NCBI GenBank assembly: GCA_002493835.1 | Contig: DLAA01000017.1 | Location: 1 to 64,000 of the forward strand | DNA length: 64,000 nt | From: Lachnospiraceae bacterium UBA7060 | GTDB lineage: Bacteria > Bacillota > Clostridia > Lachnospirales > Lachnospiraceae | Direction of reading: 5' to 3' | In this document: one piece after another, positions 8,482-17,595 of the stretch | Layout of the letters: every line of letters starts with the position of its first letter | How positions within the stretch are numbered: position 1 is the first letter of the stretch | Notes under the pieces: model-generated | The model's database searches: none | Told to the model about the DNA's origin: nothing | What the model saw: the letters and a program-made list of their open reading frames with translations, nothing else | Position numbers and translations under genes: made by a program

Positions 8482-9667
8482 TATGGAAGCCAGACATATT
8501 ATCGAGGCACTGCGTTCGGGAATTCCTTCCCGTGCTGTGGGACAATATTTTTCAGAAGCGCGTCCGAAGATTATGAAAGAAATTTCCGACCGCCTGGATG
8601 CGGTATGCGAGCAGGGGAAATCGGGCGGAATGATCATCAGCGGAAAATATGGGGAGGGAAAGACGCATTTGCTGAACACGGTATTTAACCTTGCCCATTC
8701 TAACAACATGGTAGTATCCTATCTTTCCTTAAGCAAGGAAACACCTATGGACAAGCTTTATCTGGTTTACCAGAAGCTGATACAAAATACGTATTTTCCA
8801 AAACGGAGACAGCCGGGATTTATGCATGAACTGGAAAAAATTTCCGCAAACAGTCCGGTAGCAAACGAAATGCTTCTTTATGGAGCAAAGCAGCTGGAAA
8901 CAGACAAGCTGTATTATCTGTTCCGCTCTTATTTGAATACGGAAGATTCAGATGAAAAACTTCTACTTCAGGCTGATCTGGAGGGGGACTTTATTGCGAA
9001 TGCCCCTCTTAAAAAAATATATCGGCGGATTTTTAACCAGCCGGTAAAATATAATGTAAATTTTACCAAGACAAAACACTGTGGCGATTATTTTGCTTTT
9101 ATGAGCCATCTGTTTACCCAGATGGGGTATCATGGGTGGGTGATCCTGATTGATGAGACAGAGCTGATGGGGCGTCTCGGGAAGAAAGCCCGGCTGAATG
9201 CCTATCGGAATATGGCGAAATTCCTTATGCCCGATAAAAATCTGGAGTCTGTTTTCAGCATTTTTGCCCTCAGTGCCTCTTATGCTGAGGATGTCATTGA
9301 AGCCAAGCATGAGTATGAGAACCTTGAATTGATTTATCCCGGGGAGCAGGAGAGTGCAAAAGCCGTATTAGATCTGCTTGCCAGGGCGCCTCAGCTGCTG
9401 CCGCTTACCCGGGATGAGATTCATGAGATTCTCTGTAAGATACAGGAATTTCATGGGAAGGCTTATGATTGGATGCCGAATGTTTCCATGGACTCCCTTT
9501 CAGAGGCTACACAGTCTGGCGGGTATCTGCTCAGAACCAAAATCCGGGCCGCCATAGAATTTCTGGATCAGCTTTATCAGTACGGAAGGGCCGGGAAAAC
9601 TACGATCAATGAACTTGGGGAGGAGACCTTTACGGAGGATGTGCCGTTGATTGAGGAACTTGAATGA
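8474..9667 (+). CDS. P-loop ATPase resembling BREX BrxC/BrxD, second copy
   Basis: A 397-residue cytosolic ATPase related to, but clearly diverged from, the gene before it. It opens with RHIIEALRSGIPSRAVGQYF, typical of BREX ATP-binding (BrxD-like) proteins. Walker A is GKYGEGKT (57-64) and Walker B is WVILIDETE (222-230). The C-terminal half is helical. It overlaps the preceding ATPase gene and ends the operon at a terminator. Two unlike ATPases with one helicase and one coiled-coil protein suggest a multi-subunit DNA-associated machine. The BREX relationship is known family context; a defence role is inferred. Confidence 0.75.
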   Translation: MYDMEARHIIEALRSGIPSRAVGQYFSEARPKIMKEISDRLDAVCEQGKSGGMIISGKYGEGKTHLLNTVFNLAHSNNMVVSYLSLSKETPMDKLYLVYQKLIQNTYFPKRRQPGFMHELEKISANSPVANEMLLYGAKQLETDKLYYLFRSYLNTEDSDEKLLLQADLEGDFIANAPLKKIYRRIFNQPVKYNVNFTKTKHCGDYFAFMSHLFTQMGYHGWVILIDETELMGRLGKKARLNAYRNMAKFLMPDKNLESVFSIFALSASYAEDVIEAKHEYENLELIYPGEQESAKAVLDLLARAPQLLPLTRDEIHEILCKIQEFHGKAYDWMPNVSMDSLSEATQSGGYLLRTKIRAAIEFLDQLYQYGRAGKTTINELGEETFTEDVPLIEELE

Positions 9668-9690
9668 TCTTTTGGAAGGCCGCAGACATT

Positions 9691-9723
9691 GCCCTGCTTA
9701 TGACTTATGAGTGGGGCTTTTTT
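9691..9723 (+). terminator. Intrinsic terminator of the ATPase operon
   Basis: GCCCTGCTTAT pairs with ATGAGTGGGGC (with G-U pairs) in a long stem and is followed by six T residues. It lies 23 bases after the stop codon at 9667. Confidence 0.65.
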
Positions 9724-9804
9724 ATGCGCAGACCCGTGTAAAAGGAAATATGTTGTTATCGCCTTCGGCTTATGATAACTGATACTAAATTCAAAAGCAT
9801 ACTA

Positions 9805-9834
9805 TTGACTTTCGGGAAAAGACAGTGGTATACT
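9805..9834 (+). promoter_or_regulatory. Promoter of the MarR gene with possible operator
   Basis: TTGACT (9805-9810) and TATACT (9829-9834) are separated by 18 bases. The ATG at 9836 would fall at the transcript start, which supports the later ATG at 9857. The flanking text TCAAAAGCATACTATTGAC is partly mirrored by AGTGGTATACTAATGC. The TCAAAAGCAT word recurs before the MATE gene, so this may be the MarR operator. Confidence 0.55.
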
Positions 9835-9856
9835 AATGCATGAGGAGGTATGTGGA

Positions 9857-10282
9857 ATGGGGAAAGATTCTACTTGCGGTATGCTCATCAAACAGATTAA
9901 CAGTACACTAGAGAAAAATGCGAATAATTCTTTGCGGGAGCAGGATTTAACTTTTGCCCAAGTATCAGCGCTATTGACAATCCGGGATTTTCCGGAACAG
10001 AAAATACCCTTGAAAGAGTTAGAAAAATTACTTCATATAGCGCAGTCCACGACCGCCGGGATTATTAACCGATTAGAACAAAAAGGACTTGTTGAGAGCT
10101 TTGGGGATAGTGTTGATAAGAGGATAAAGCTTGTAAAACTAACATCATTAGGAGAGAAATATTGCCAAAGAGCGGAGCAAAACATGAAAGAAGCGGAAGA
10201 AAATCTTTTATCGGGATTGACGGAAACGGAAAAAAGTATTTTTAACACGCTGCTAAAAAAAGTCAAAGAAACGTTAAAATAG
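9857..10282 (+). CDS. MarR-family transcriptional regulator
   Basis: A 141-residue winged-helix DNA-binding protein, normal length for MarR. The recognition region is IPLKELEKLLHIAQSTTAGIINRLEQKGLV (about 47-76), followed by the wing (DSVDKRIKLVKLTSLG). MarR proteins usually repress themselves and an adjacent efflux gene and are released by small toxic molecules. The MATE pump gene directly downstream fits. The start at 9857 is chosen because GAGGAGG stands at the right distance and the promoter precludes the ATG at 9836. Confidence 0.9.
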   Translation: MGKDSTCGMLIKQINSTLEKNANNSLREQDLTFAQVSALLTIRDFPEQKIPLKELEKLLHIAQSTTAGIINRLEQKGLVESFGDSVDKRIKLVKLTSLGEKYCQRAEQNMKEAEENLLSGLTETEKSIFNTLLKKVKETLK

Positions 10283-10310
10283 TGTCCGTTCATTAGAGCG
10301 GACATAAAAA
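10283..10310 (+). terminator. Weak hairpin between MarR and MATE genes
   Basis: TGTCCG and CGGACA form a 6-base stem followed by TAAAAAAAC, with few T residues. It may attenuate read-through, but the two genes probably remain functionally linked through the shared operator-like word at 10319-10328. Confidence 0.3.
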
Positions 10311-10365
10311 AACATATATCAAAAGCATGCTTTCAATACTATACTATTAAAAACGAGGTGATTTT

Positions 10366-11739
10366 ATGAAAAAAGAAAATGCGTTAAGTTCATTTAACAC
10401 AATGTCAGTTCCGCAGGCAGTCGTTAGAAATGTTATTCCTGCTATGGTGGCCATGCTCATGGTATTGGTTTATAATCTGGCAGACACTTTTTTTATCGGA
10501 CAAACACACAATGCCTATCAAGTTGCTGCCGTGTCATTAGCGACACCCGTATTCTTAATCTTTATGTCGGTAGGAACTATTTTTGGAATTGGCGGGACAT
10601 CTGTTATTTCAAGAGCCATAGGGGAGGGAAAAGAAGAATATGCAAAAAGGGTATGTTCTTTCTGTATGTGGTCATGTGTCGTTATTGGTATCGCATTATC
10701 ACTTATTTTTTTGATTTTTATGGACAATCTTCTTGCATTGATAGGGGCAAGTGCAGAAACATGGAATTTTACACGAAGCTATTTAACGATTGTTTCTTAT
10801 TGTGGGCCATTTGCACTTATTTCTAATTGCTATTCTAATATTTTGCGGGCAGAAGGACAGGCAACAAAAGCTATGATCGGGCAGGTGGTGGGAAACTTGC
10901 TTAACATCATTCTTGACCCTATTATGATTTTAGGTTTTGGGTGGAATATAACGGGTGCTGCTATTGCAACAGTTATTGGAAATGCAGCCGCTTCCGGTTA
11001 CTATATATTTTATTTCATAAGCGGAAAATCGCTGCTTAGTGTCAAAATAAAGGATTTCTCTTTAAAAGACAAAATATGCAGCAGTGTTTTAATCATTGGT
11101 GTTCCGGCTTCTCTAGGTTCTATCCTTATGAGCATTTCTCAAATTATTATGAATGGAATGATGGCAGGGTATGGTGATATGGCGCTTGCAGGAATCGGCG
11201 TTGCTATGAAAGTCACAATGATGACGGGAATGCTTGCTATGGGTATTGGCCAGGGTGTACAGCCGCTGTTAGGATATTGTGTTGGAGCAAAAAAATGGGA
11301 AAGATATAAAAGAATTTTACGGTTTTCCTTATGGTTTGCCTTTATCCTTGGACTTGCGACAACAGCCCTTTGTTATCTGTTTTCCAATCAGATTATCAGT
11401 GTTTTCTTGACAGAGAAAAGTGCTTTTGATTACGCGCTTGATTTTGCAGGAATTTTATTGGTGACAAGTTCGCTGTTTGGCGTATTTTATGTTTTAATTA
11501 ACGCTTTACAGGCTATGGGAGCGGCAACAGCTTCTTTGATTATCAATTTAAGCCGGCAAGGGATAATTTACATACCGGCGTTGTTTATCTTGAATAAAAT
11601 ACTTGGCGTTACCGGACTTGTATGGGCGCAGCCTGTTGCGGATATTTTATCAATCAGCATTGCAGTTGGGCTATATGCTGTCACGTTCAAAAAAATCGCT
11701 ATATCCGGATGCGCAGGCAATTATCGCCATGGAAACTGA
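10366..11739 (+). CDS. MATE-family multidrug efflux transporter
   Basis: A 457-residue inner-membrane protein with about 12 hydrophobic segments, the normal MATE layout. Motifs near the N-terminus (VYNLADTFFIGQ) and in the middle (NLLNIILDPIMI) match the MepA/NorM-like branch. It should export drugs or cationic compounds in exchange for Na+ or H+. It is preceded by a MarR regulator, and TCAAAAGCATGCTTTCAATAC upstream shares a word with the regulator's own promoter, suggesting co-repression. A good ribosome binding site (GAGGTGA) precedes ATG 10366. The substrate is not predictable. Confidence 0.92.
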   Translation: MKKENALSSFNTMSVPQAVVRNVIPAMVAMLMVLVYNLADTFFIGQTHNAYQVAAVSLATPVFLIFMSVGTIFGIGGTSVISRAIGEGKEEYAKRVCSFCMWSCVVIGIALSLIFLIFMDNLLALIGASAETWNFTRSYLTIVSYCGPFALISNCYSNILRAEGQATKAMIGQVVGNLLNIILDPIMILGFGWNITGAAIATVIGNAAASGYYIFYFISGKSLLSVKIKDFSLKDKICSSVLIIGVPASLGSILMSISQIIMNGMMAGYGDMALAGIGVAMKVTMMTGMLAMGIGQGVQPLLGYCVGAKKWERYKRILRFSLWFAFILGLATTALCYLFSNQIISVFLTEKSAFDYALDFAGILLVTSSLFGVFYVLINALQAMGAATASLIINLSRQGIIYIPALFILNKILGVTGLVWAQPVADILSISIAVGLYAVTFKKIAISGCAGNYRHGN

Positions 11740-11793
11740 AAAAGTGCAATTTTTTCCCAAAAATCTACTATTTTTATTTCTAATCCCCGAATT

Positions 11794-11799
11794 TATAAT
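11794..11799 (+). promoter_or_regulatory. Possible -10 element before the YesN-like gene
   Basis: TATAAT stands about 70 bases before the ATG at 11870. The matching -35 position (TTTTTA) is poor, as is common for activator-dependent promoters. Confidence 0.3.
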
Positions 11800-11869
11800 A
11801 AAATAAGAGAAATCATACTTTTCACGGGAATTTGTGTCAGGGAAGGCATAGTGCTACGGGGGACAGAAG

Positions 11870-13408
11870 ATGTTGAGGATTCTTTTGGTAGATGATGAGA
11901 AGACGGAACGGGACGGCATTCGTTTCTTGATTGATAAATTTGACTTGCCGCTCAAGGTGGCGGAAGCATCCAATGGAAAGAACGCTCTGGCATATATAAA
12001 AGAGCATCCGGTGGATATCCTGCTTACAGACGTAAAGATGCCGTATATGGACGGACTGGAGCTGGCACGGGCGGCGAATGCGTATAACAGCAGGATTGTA
12101 ATTATTATTTTCAGTGCCTACGGGGAATTTGAGTATGCCAGACAAGCATGTGAGGTCAATGCGGTGAATTATCTTTTAAAACCCATTGAAGTGGACGAAT
12201 TCCGCAGCGTGATGGAAAAGGTAATCAATATTTGTATGGAAAAAAGAGAGTGGGAGGAGAAGAAAGAGTCTTTACTGGTGGCGGATAAAAGCCTGCTGCT
12301 TTTTAAGCTGATGAATCCGAAAGTGTCATGCGAAGAGATCGGAAAGAGCCTGGAAACGTATGGGCTGCATTTACAGAATAAACATATGGTGGTGTTCAGC
12401 ATAGAAACGGAAGAAAACTATTTTGAACACAGTTATGAAGAGTTTTTAAAGATTTTAGAAAGGGATATACCGATAAGCTACGAATATGTGAACCGATACC
12501 CTAATCTGGCAAATATTCTTGTCTACAGTGCGGACAGGCTGGAACGGGAAACAATAGAGAAGGCGGCGGGGAAAATTTATCGGGATGTGGCGGGAGGCGG
12601 GGCGCGCGTATCCATGATTGTGGGCGAGAGGTGCTTCGGATGGAAGGATTTTGGAAAAAATGTGCAGGAAATAGAGAGACTGCGCGAGGATACCTTTAGT
12701 TATTTCTCCGGAATTATTTACGCCGACAGAGTGCACAGGGAGAAGGAGGAACGGCTGACACAGACAGAGCTAATGAAGCAGAAGGTTTTAAAAAGTATAT
12801 CGGACAGGAATCTGCCTGCGGTCAGGGAGCAGATGGCGGGTTACTTGGCGTGTCTGAAAGACGAGAAATCTTCCAGTGCTATGTATGCCAAATATACATT
12901 TTTGGATATTGTAAAAGCGATGTATGAGGAGTATGGAATTTATCAAAAGGCCATCCTCTTTGAAACGACAGAAGAGATCATGCGCTGCAGCGAGCTGGAT
13001 GAAGTGGAGGAGGCTTTCTGCCGCGTGATGGAGAAGGCGGATTCCATTGGGCAGGAACAGACGGCAGATATCAGTCAGACTGTTGCAAACATTATCCGTA
13101 TCGTGAAAAATGAGTATATGGAAGATTTAAGTTTGGAAGGGATTGCCGAAAAGGTATGTCTGACACCCGCTTATGTGAGCTATATTTTTAAACAGGAAAC
13201 AGGGAGCAGCCTGATCAAATATCTGACGGACTACAGAATGCAGCAGGCGAAAACGCTTTTGGAGCAGGGGAAATTGAAAATCGTAAACGTGGGAAAAGCA
13301 TGCGGATATCCGAACCAGTCTTATTTTAATCGGTTGTTTAAAAATCATTTTGGAATCACGCCGAAGCAGTACAGAGAACAGGCAAAAGGGCAGACGACGG
13401 AGGGATAG
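11870..13408 (+). CDS. YesN-like response regulator with AraC DNA-binding domain
   Basis: A 512-residue cytosolic response regulator. The receiver domain (1-120) has the acidic pair DDE (8-10) and the phosphorylation site Asp54 in LLTDVKMP. A long linker of about 280 residues follows. The C-terminus (about 405-508) is an AraC-type double helix-turn-helix ending in GYPNQSYFNRLFKNHFGITPKQYRE. It forms a pair with the histidine kinase that follows after one base. Such pairs sense extracellular sugars and switch on the adjacent ABC importer, which here begins at 15223. The first gene position suggests the pair is transcribed with, or just before, its target operon. Confidence 0.92.
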   Translation: MLRILLVDDEKTERDGIRFLIDKFDLPLKVAEASNGKNALAYIKEHPVDILLTDVKMPYMDGLELARAANAYNSRIVIIIFSAYGEFEYARQACEVNAVNYLLKPIEVDEFRSVMEKVINICMEKREWEEKKESLLVADKSLLLFKLMNPKVSCEEIGKSLETYGLHLQNKHMVVFSIETEENYFEHSYEEFLKILERDIPISYEYVNRYPNLANILVYSADRLERETIEKAAGKIYRDVAGGGARVSMIVGERCFGWKDFGKNVQEIERLREDTFSYFSGIIYADRVHREKEERLTQTELMKQKVLKSISDRNLPAVREQMAGYLACLKDEKSSSAMYAKYTFLDIVKAMYEEYGIYQKAILFETTEEIMRCSELDEVEEAFCRVMEKADSIGQEQTADISQTVANIIRIVKNEYMEDLSLEGIAEKVCLTPAYVSYIFKQETGSSLIKYLTDYRMQQAKTLLEQGKLKIVNVGKACGYPNQSYFNRLFKNHFGITPKQYREQAKGQTTEG

Positions 13409-13409
13409 A

Positions 13410-15137
13410 TTGAAAAAGATGAGTATGATACGCAGGTTCTGGCAGTGGTTTACGGGGAAGGCATCCATACGGACAAAGCTGATTATCAGCTTTGCGGTAT
13501 TGGTTTCCATCCCTATTTTTATTTTGGGGTTTTATGCTTATCATGTGTCGAGGAGAAATTTAATGGAGCAGACACAAAAAACCATGGATAATAATCTGGA
13601 AAGGCTTTTGATGGAAATGGACAGCCGGTTTGGCCGGGAGACAGATTTTACAAAATTTCTTGCCTATAATCTGTCCTTTCGGGAAACATTGGAGAAAAAT
13701 CCCTTTGATAACGTGGAAATCGCCCAGACCTTAAATAAAACGGTGGAGCCTATTTTCTGGTATTTCATCAGCAGTGATTCCAACATAAAAAGTATCAGAA
13801 TCGTGACGCCTTATGTGAAAGATAATGTGGGATCTTTTTTGGAGCCTTCTGACGCTTATGAGAAGGAGGCATGGTATCAGGAGCATCAGACGGATTTTCG
13901 AACGAAATGGACCGTGGAGGGAAATGCGTTGTATGGCACAAGGACGGTGCTTGACACGGCGACAACCAGCCGGCCTATCGGTGTGATGCGGACAGAATTT
14001 TTTTTAAATCGTATGCTGGAACCGGTGCGCAGTATGGATTATCTGGGGAACGGTATTTTGCTTACCGATGAAGAAGGGACGGTCATCTACTGGAAAAAAT
14101 CGTCTGATCAGGATATAAATGATCAGGTGTTTAATATGGCAAAATGCGGGGAAGAAACAGTTCCGGGATGCATTGTGGCCAAAGGCGTTTTGGAGAGTAC
14201 CGGATGGAACTTGTATTATTATGTAGAACAGAGAATGATTGCCGGACAAGTTAATTCCATTATTACATCTACCTTGGTAGCGGTATTCTGCTGTATGCTG
14301 GTGGTTCTGGTTTTTATCAGCTTTATTTCAAAAACACTGAGCAGAAGACTGCTTTCTTTGAAGGAGCAGGCAGAGATGATTTCTGGAGGGAATCTGGAGC
14401 ATCCGTGCTATACGGAGGATACGGATGAAATCGGTATTGTGACAAACAGTTTGGGCAGGATGACGGAACGTCTGAATGAAACGATCAACCAGGTATATAA
14501 AATCGAGATAGAAAAGAAGGCTACGGAATTGAATGCGCTGCAGGCGATGATCAATCCGCATTTTCTTTATAATACCCTGTCTTCCATCAAATGGAAGGCG
14601 CTAAAAAAGGGGGAAGATGAAATCAGTGATATCACGGGACTGCTTGCAAAGTTTTACCGCACCACATTAAACAACGGGAAGCAGATGACCACTGTGGAAC
14701 GGGAGCTGGAGAATATCCGGGCTTATGTGGAAATACTCCGGATGACGCGGGAAAAAAGATTCCATGTAGAATACAAGATCGATGAAGGCGGTCTTGGCTG
14801 TGAAATGCTGAATTTCCTGTTACAGCCTATTGTGGAAAATGCGATAGAGCATGGAATTGATTATGTTGAGGATGAGGGGCAGGAAGGAATTGTTGTGATT
14901 GAATTTCGAAAGGAAGACGAGTGGCTTATCTTTTCGATCAGCAACAATGGTCCAGTGATGGATGTGGAGCTTTTAAAAGATATTTTGGAAAGACCGGGAA
15001 AAGGATATGGCATTTATAATATCCAGCAGCGGATCGCGATTTATTATGGGGCAGAATGCGGGCTCTCAGCGCGGATCACAGAGGAAGGGTATACTTGCTT
15101 TACAGTGAAAATACACGAAAATGGAACAGGTTTCTAA
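13410..15137 (+). CDS. YesM-like membrane sensor histidine kinase
   Basis: A 575-residue membrane kinase. Transmembrane segments lie near residues 20-40 and 290-315 and flank a large extracellular sensor. Then come a HAMP linker and a His_kinase domain with the phospho-acceptor box NPHFLYNTLSSIKWKA, and a HATPase_c domain (QPIVENAIEHGI as N box, GKGYGIYNI as G box). I prefer the TTG at 13410, five bases after GGAGGG, over ATG 13419 or the overlapping upstream ATG at 13350. It is the partner of the YesN-like regulator. The ligand is probably an oligosaccharide delivered to the ABC transporter encoded next. Confidence 0.9.
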   Translation: MKKMSMIRRFWQWFTGKASIRTKLIISFAVLVSIPIFILGFYAYHVSRRNLMEQTQKTMDNNLERLLMEMDSRFGRETDFTKFLAYNLSFRETLEKNPFDNVEIAQTLNKTVEPIFWYFISSDSNIKSIRIVTPYVKDNVGSFLEPSDAYEKEAWYQEHQTDFRTKWTVEGNALYGTRTVLDTATTSRPIGVMRTEFFLNRMLEPVRSMDYLGNGILLTDEEGTVIYWKKSSDQDINDQVFNMAKCGEETVPGCIVAKGVLESTGWNLYYYVEQRMIAGQVNSIITSTLVAVFCCMLVVLVFISFISKTLSRRLLSLKEQAEMISGGNLEHPCYTEDTDEIGIVTNSLGRMTERLNETINQVYKIEIEKKATELNALQAMINPHFLYNTLSSIKWKALKKGEDEISDITGLLAKFYRTTLNNGKQMTTVERELENIRAYVEILRMTREKRFHVEYKIDEGGLGCEMLNFLLQPIVENAIEHGIDYVEDEGQEGIVVIEFRKEDEWLIFSISNNGPVMDVELLKDILERPGKGYGIYNIQQRIAIYYGAECGLSARITEEGYTCFTVKIHENGTGF

Positions 15138-15222
15138 AGAATGTATTATATAAAGGCCGGTGGAAAAACCGTACAATAAATATAACAAAAGTTTGCAAAT
15201 AAAAGAGGGAGGAGATCGTGAA

Positions 15223-16566
15223 ATGAAAAGAAAACTGTTGAGCGCATTGATGTGTACGGCTATGTTGGCAACGGCGCTGACCGGGTGCGGCGGCGGAGAA
15301 AACACCACGGCTGGTGGAGAAAGTGTGCAGGAGGCGGGTACATCGGGTGGAGAAGCTGAAGCAGCCACGGAAAGTGCGGAGGAGAGTACGGAGACTGGCA
15401 GTGCGGAAGGAAAGACAGTTGTCCGTATGACTTACTGGAACAGTGAGGATACGGTGGCAGCTATGTTGGATTATCTGGCGGAGGCGGTGCCGGATGTGGA
15501 AATTGAATATCTGTTTGTAGATAATTCCAATTATGATACGATTGTGGATACGCAGCTTTCGGCAGGGGAAGGCCCGGATATTATTTGCGAGTCACCGGGG
15601 TCCGCGCTGAAACATGCAAGGCTTGGCTATCTGGCGCCGCTTGACGATTTGGCGGCGAAATATTCGGATGCAGGCACCAGCGTATATTCCTACGATGGAA
15701 GCGTGTATGCACTCCCTGGCATCAGCTGGTTTGAAGGTATTTTTTTCAATAAGAGATTGTTTGAAGAAAATAACATTGAACTGCCGAAAACCTTTGATGA
15801 GTATATTGCAGTGTGCAAGAGCTTCCAGGATTTGGGGATTACTCCTCTGGCAGCAGGATTAAAGTCGTGGGAGCCGATGTTGAAAAATTCCATGGCGTTC
15901 GTGGCGGCAGAGTATCTTTCTACCGAGGAAGGTAAGAATTTTGGCAGCGATTACAGGGAAGGCAAGGTGACATTGGATGGCACATGGAATCCCTATCTGG
16001 AAAAATGGTCGCAAATGATATACGAGGGAATTTATACTACGGATATGACAGGCGTTGACCATGACCAGGCTTTGGAACAGTTCGCTATGGAAGATGCGGC
16101 AATGTTCTGTTCCGGTCCCTGGGATCTGGATGCGATTATGGCAAAGAATCCGGATCTGCAGATCGACATGATGCCATTTTATGGACTGAATGAGAGTGCT
16201 GGCTGGTTGATCGGAGGCCCCGGATGCGGGTTTGCGGTAAATGAGAATTCTGCGAATAAGGATGCGGCAATGAAAGTGGTCGCGGCGATTTCCACGATTG
16301 AAGGGCAGACGGCTCTGTGGGAGAACAACCAGGGCGGTTCCTCCTACCTGGAAGGGGCATCTTTCGACTTGCCGGAAGCGTATAACAGCGCAGCGACAGC
16401 TTTGGCGGCAGGAAATGTATACTGTCCTTGGAATGAATGGGGAACAGCGGCGCCCGCCCATGAAGAATACGGAACCCAGATGCAGAGTTATCTGTTAGGG
16501 ACGCAGGATTTGTCCACTACACTTCAAAACGTGGATGCGGCTGTGGCAGAACTGCTGTCAAAATAG
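15223..16566 (+). CDS. Sugar ABC transporter substrate-binding lipoprotein
   Basis: A 447-residue extracellular family 1 solute-binding protein anchored by lipid. It has a signal peptide with lipobox ALTGC, then a Gly/Ser/Glu/Thr-rich linker (to about residue 65) and a bilobed binding domain starting VVRMTYWNSEDTV. The start at 15223 is chosen because GAGGGAGGAG precedes it and it begins the signal peptide; an upstream ATG at 15160 does not. It should deliver an oligosaccharide to the two permeases downstream. No ATPase gene is present in the locus, so a shared MsmX/UgpC-type ATPase elsewhere is probably used. Confidence 0.92.
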   Translation: MKRKLLSALMCTAMLATALTGCGGGENTTAGGESVQEAGTSGGEAEAATESAEESTETGSAEGKTVVRMTYWNSEDTVAAMLDYLAEAVPDVEIEYLFVDNSNYDTIVDTQLSAGEGPDIICESPGSALKHARLGYLAPLDDLAAKYSDAGTSVYSYDGSVYALPGISWFEGIFFNKRLFEENNIELPKTFDEYIAVCKSFQDLGITPLAAGLKSWEPMLKNSMAFVAAEYLSTEEGKNFGSDYREGKVTLDGTWNPYLEKWSQMIYEGIYTTDMTGVDHDQALEQFAMEDAAMFCSGPWDLDAIMAKNPDLQIDMMPFYGLNESAGWLIGGPGCGFAVNENSANKDAAMKVVAAISTIEGQTALWENNQGGSSYLEGASFDLPEAYNSAATALAAGNVYCPWNEWGTAAPAHEEYGTQMQSYLLGTQDLSTTLQNVDAAVAELLSK

Positions 16567-16599
16567 TGGTTTCCGGGCGGACTGCCTCGTGTTTATCAA

Positions 16600-16637
16600 A
16601 AGTGCCTCAAATGAAAAGAAAAATTTGGGGCACTTTT
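16600..16637 (+). terminator. Attenuating terminator between binding protein and permease genes
   Basis: AGTGCCTCAAAT pairs with ATTTGGGGCACT in a 12-base stem (one G-U pair), followed by five T residues. Partial termination here would give more binding protein than permease, a common arrangement in sugar ABC operons. Confidence 0.7.
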
Positions 16638-16689
16638 TGTATAGAAGAAAGTCGGTATTTAGTTTACAAGAAATCGTAAAGGAGACAAA

Positions 16690-17595
16690 ATGAAAAAAAC
16701 AAGTGTCAAAAAAAGGGAAGCGGGTACACTGGGGCGGTATTTCCTGGTGTTTATTTTGCCGGCGCTTTTGATTTATGTATTATTCAGCATTATACCGTTT
16801 TTATATACCGTGTTCTACAGTTTCACGGATTATACGGATATGAATCCGGTGAATCTGCATTTTGTCGGATTGAGTAATTATCTGAAAGTGTTTGATACGC
16901 CGCTTATGACGACGGCAATTAAGAATTCGGTGATCTATGCGATATTGCTGACTTCTTTTCAGACCATTCTGGCTTTGCCGCTGGCAGTGGTTTTGGATAA
17001 GAAGTTAAAGACAAGAAACCTCCTCCGTGCTGTTTACTTTTTCCCGGCGGTGTTCAGTTCGCTGATTATTGGGTATTTATGGAATTTTATTATGTCCTCT
17101 TCGGATTATGGGTTGGTGAACAATCTGCTTCACCGGATGGGGTTTGGCACATTTAACTTTTTTACAGCGGATAGGGCCCTGTTTTCCGTGATTCTCACGC
17201 AAGTGTGGCAGTGGACAGGATGGGCTATGGTCATCTATCTTGCCAATTTGCAGAGTATCTCGAAGGACTTGTATGAGGCGGCGGATATTGACGGGACAAG
17301 CGGCATACAGAAATTCTTTTATATTACGCTTCCGCTGATGTGCCCTTCGGTGAAAATCATTGTGGTGACGGGATTGATCGGAGGAATGAAGGTGTTTGAT
17401 ATTATTTATTCCATGACTTCCGGCGGCCCGGGCAATGCGACGGAAACGGTCATGACAGTGATGATGAAAAAGGGTATTTCAGACGGGTTTTATTCTACCG
17501 GTGCAGCATTTGGCGTATGTTTCTTTGCGATCGTTCTGATGATCAGCGCACTGGTAACAAAATTGATGGGGAAATGGAGTGAAGCGATATCATGA
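16690..17595 (+). CDS. Sugar ABC transporter permease, MalF/UgpA type
   Basis: A 301-residue membrane permease with six hydrophobic segments. The EAA loop that contacts the ATPase reads EAADIDGTSGIQKFFYITLPLM. It should form the channel with the second permease, whose ATG overlaps its TGA (ATGA at 17592-17595). A good site AAAGGAGA precedes ATG 16690. It belongs to the CUT1 family, which imports di- and oligosaccharides. Confidence 0.92.
   Translation: MKKTSVKKREAGTLGRYFLVFILPALLIYVLFSIIPFLYTVFYSFTDYTDMNPVNLHFVGLSNYLKVFDTPLMTTAIKNSVIYAILLTSFQTILALPLAVVLDKKLKTRNLLRAVYFFPAVFSSLIIGYLWNFIMSSSDYGLVNNLLHRMGFGTFNFFTADRALFSVILTQVWQWTGWAMVIYLANLQSISKDLYEAADIDGTSGIQKFFYITLPLMCPSVKIIVVTGLIGGMKVFDIIYSMTSGGPGNATETVMTVMMKKGISDGFYSTGAAFGVCFFAIVLMISALVTKLMGKWSEAIS

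Noticed and set aside
4672..9667. Considered as a complete BREX system
   Set aside because: No PglX/BrxX methyltransferase, PglZ phosphatase, BrxA or BrxB is present in the window.
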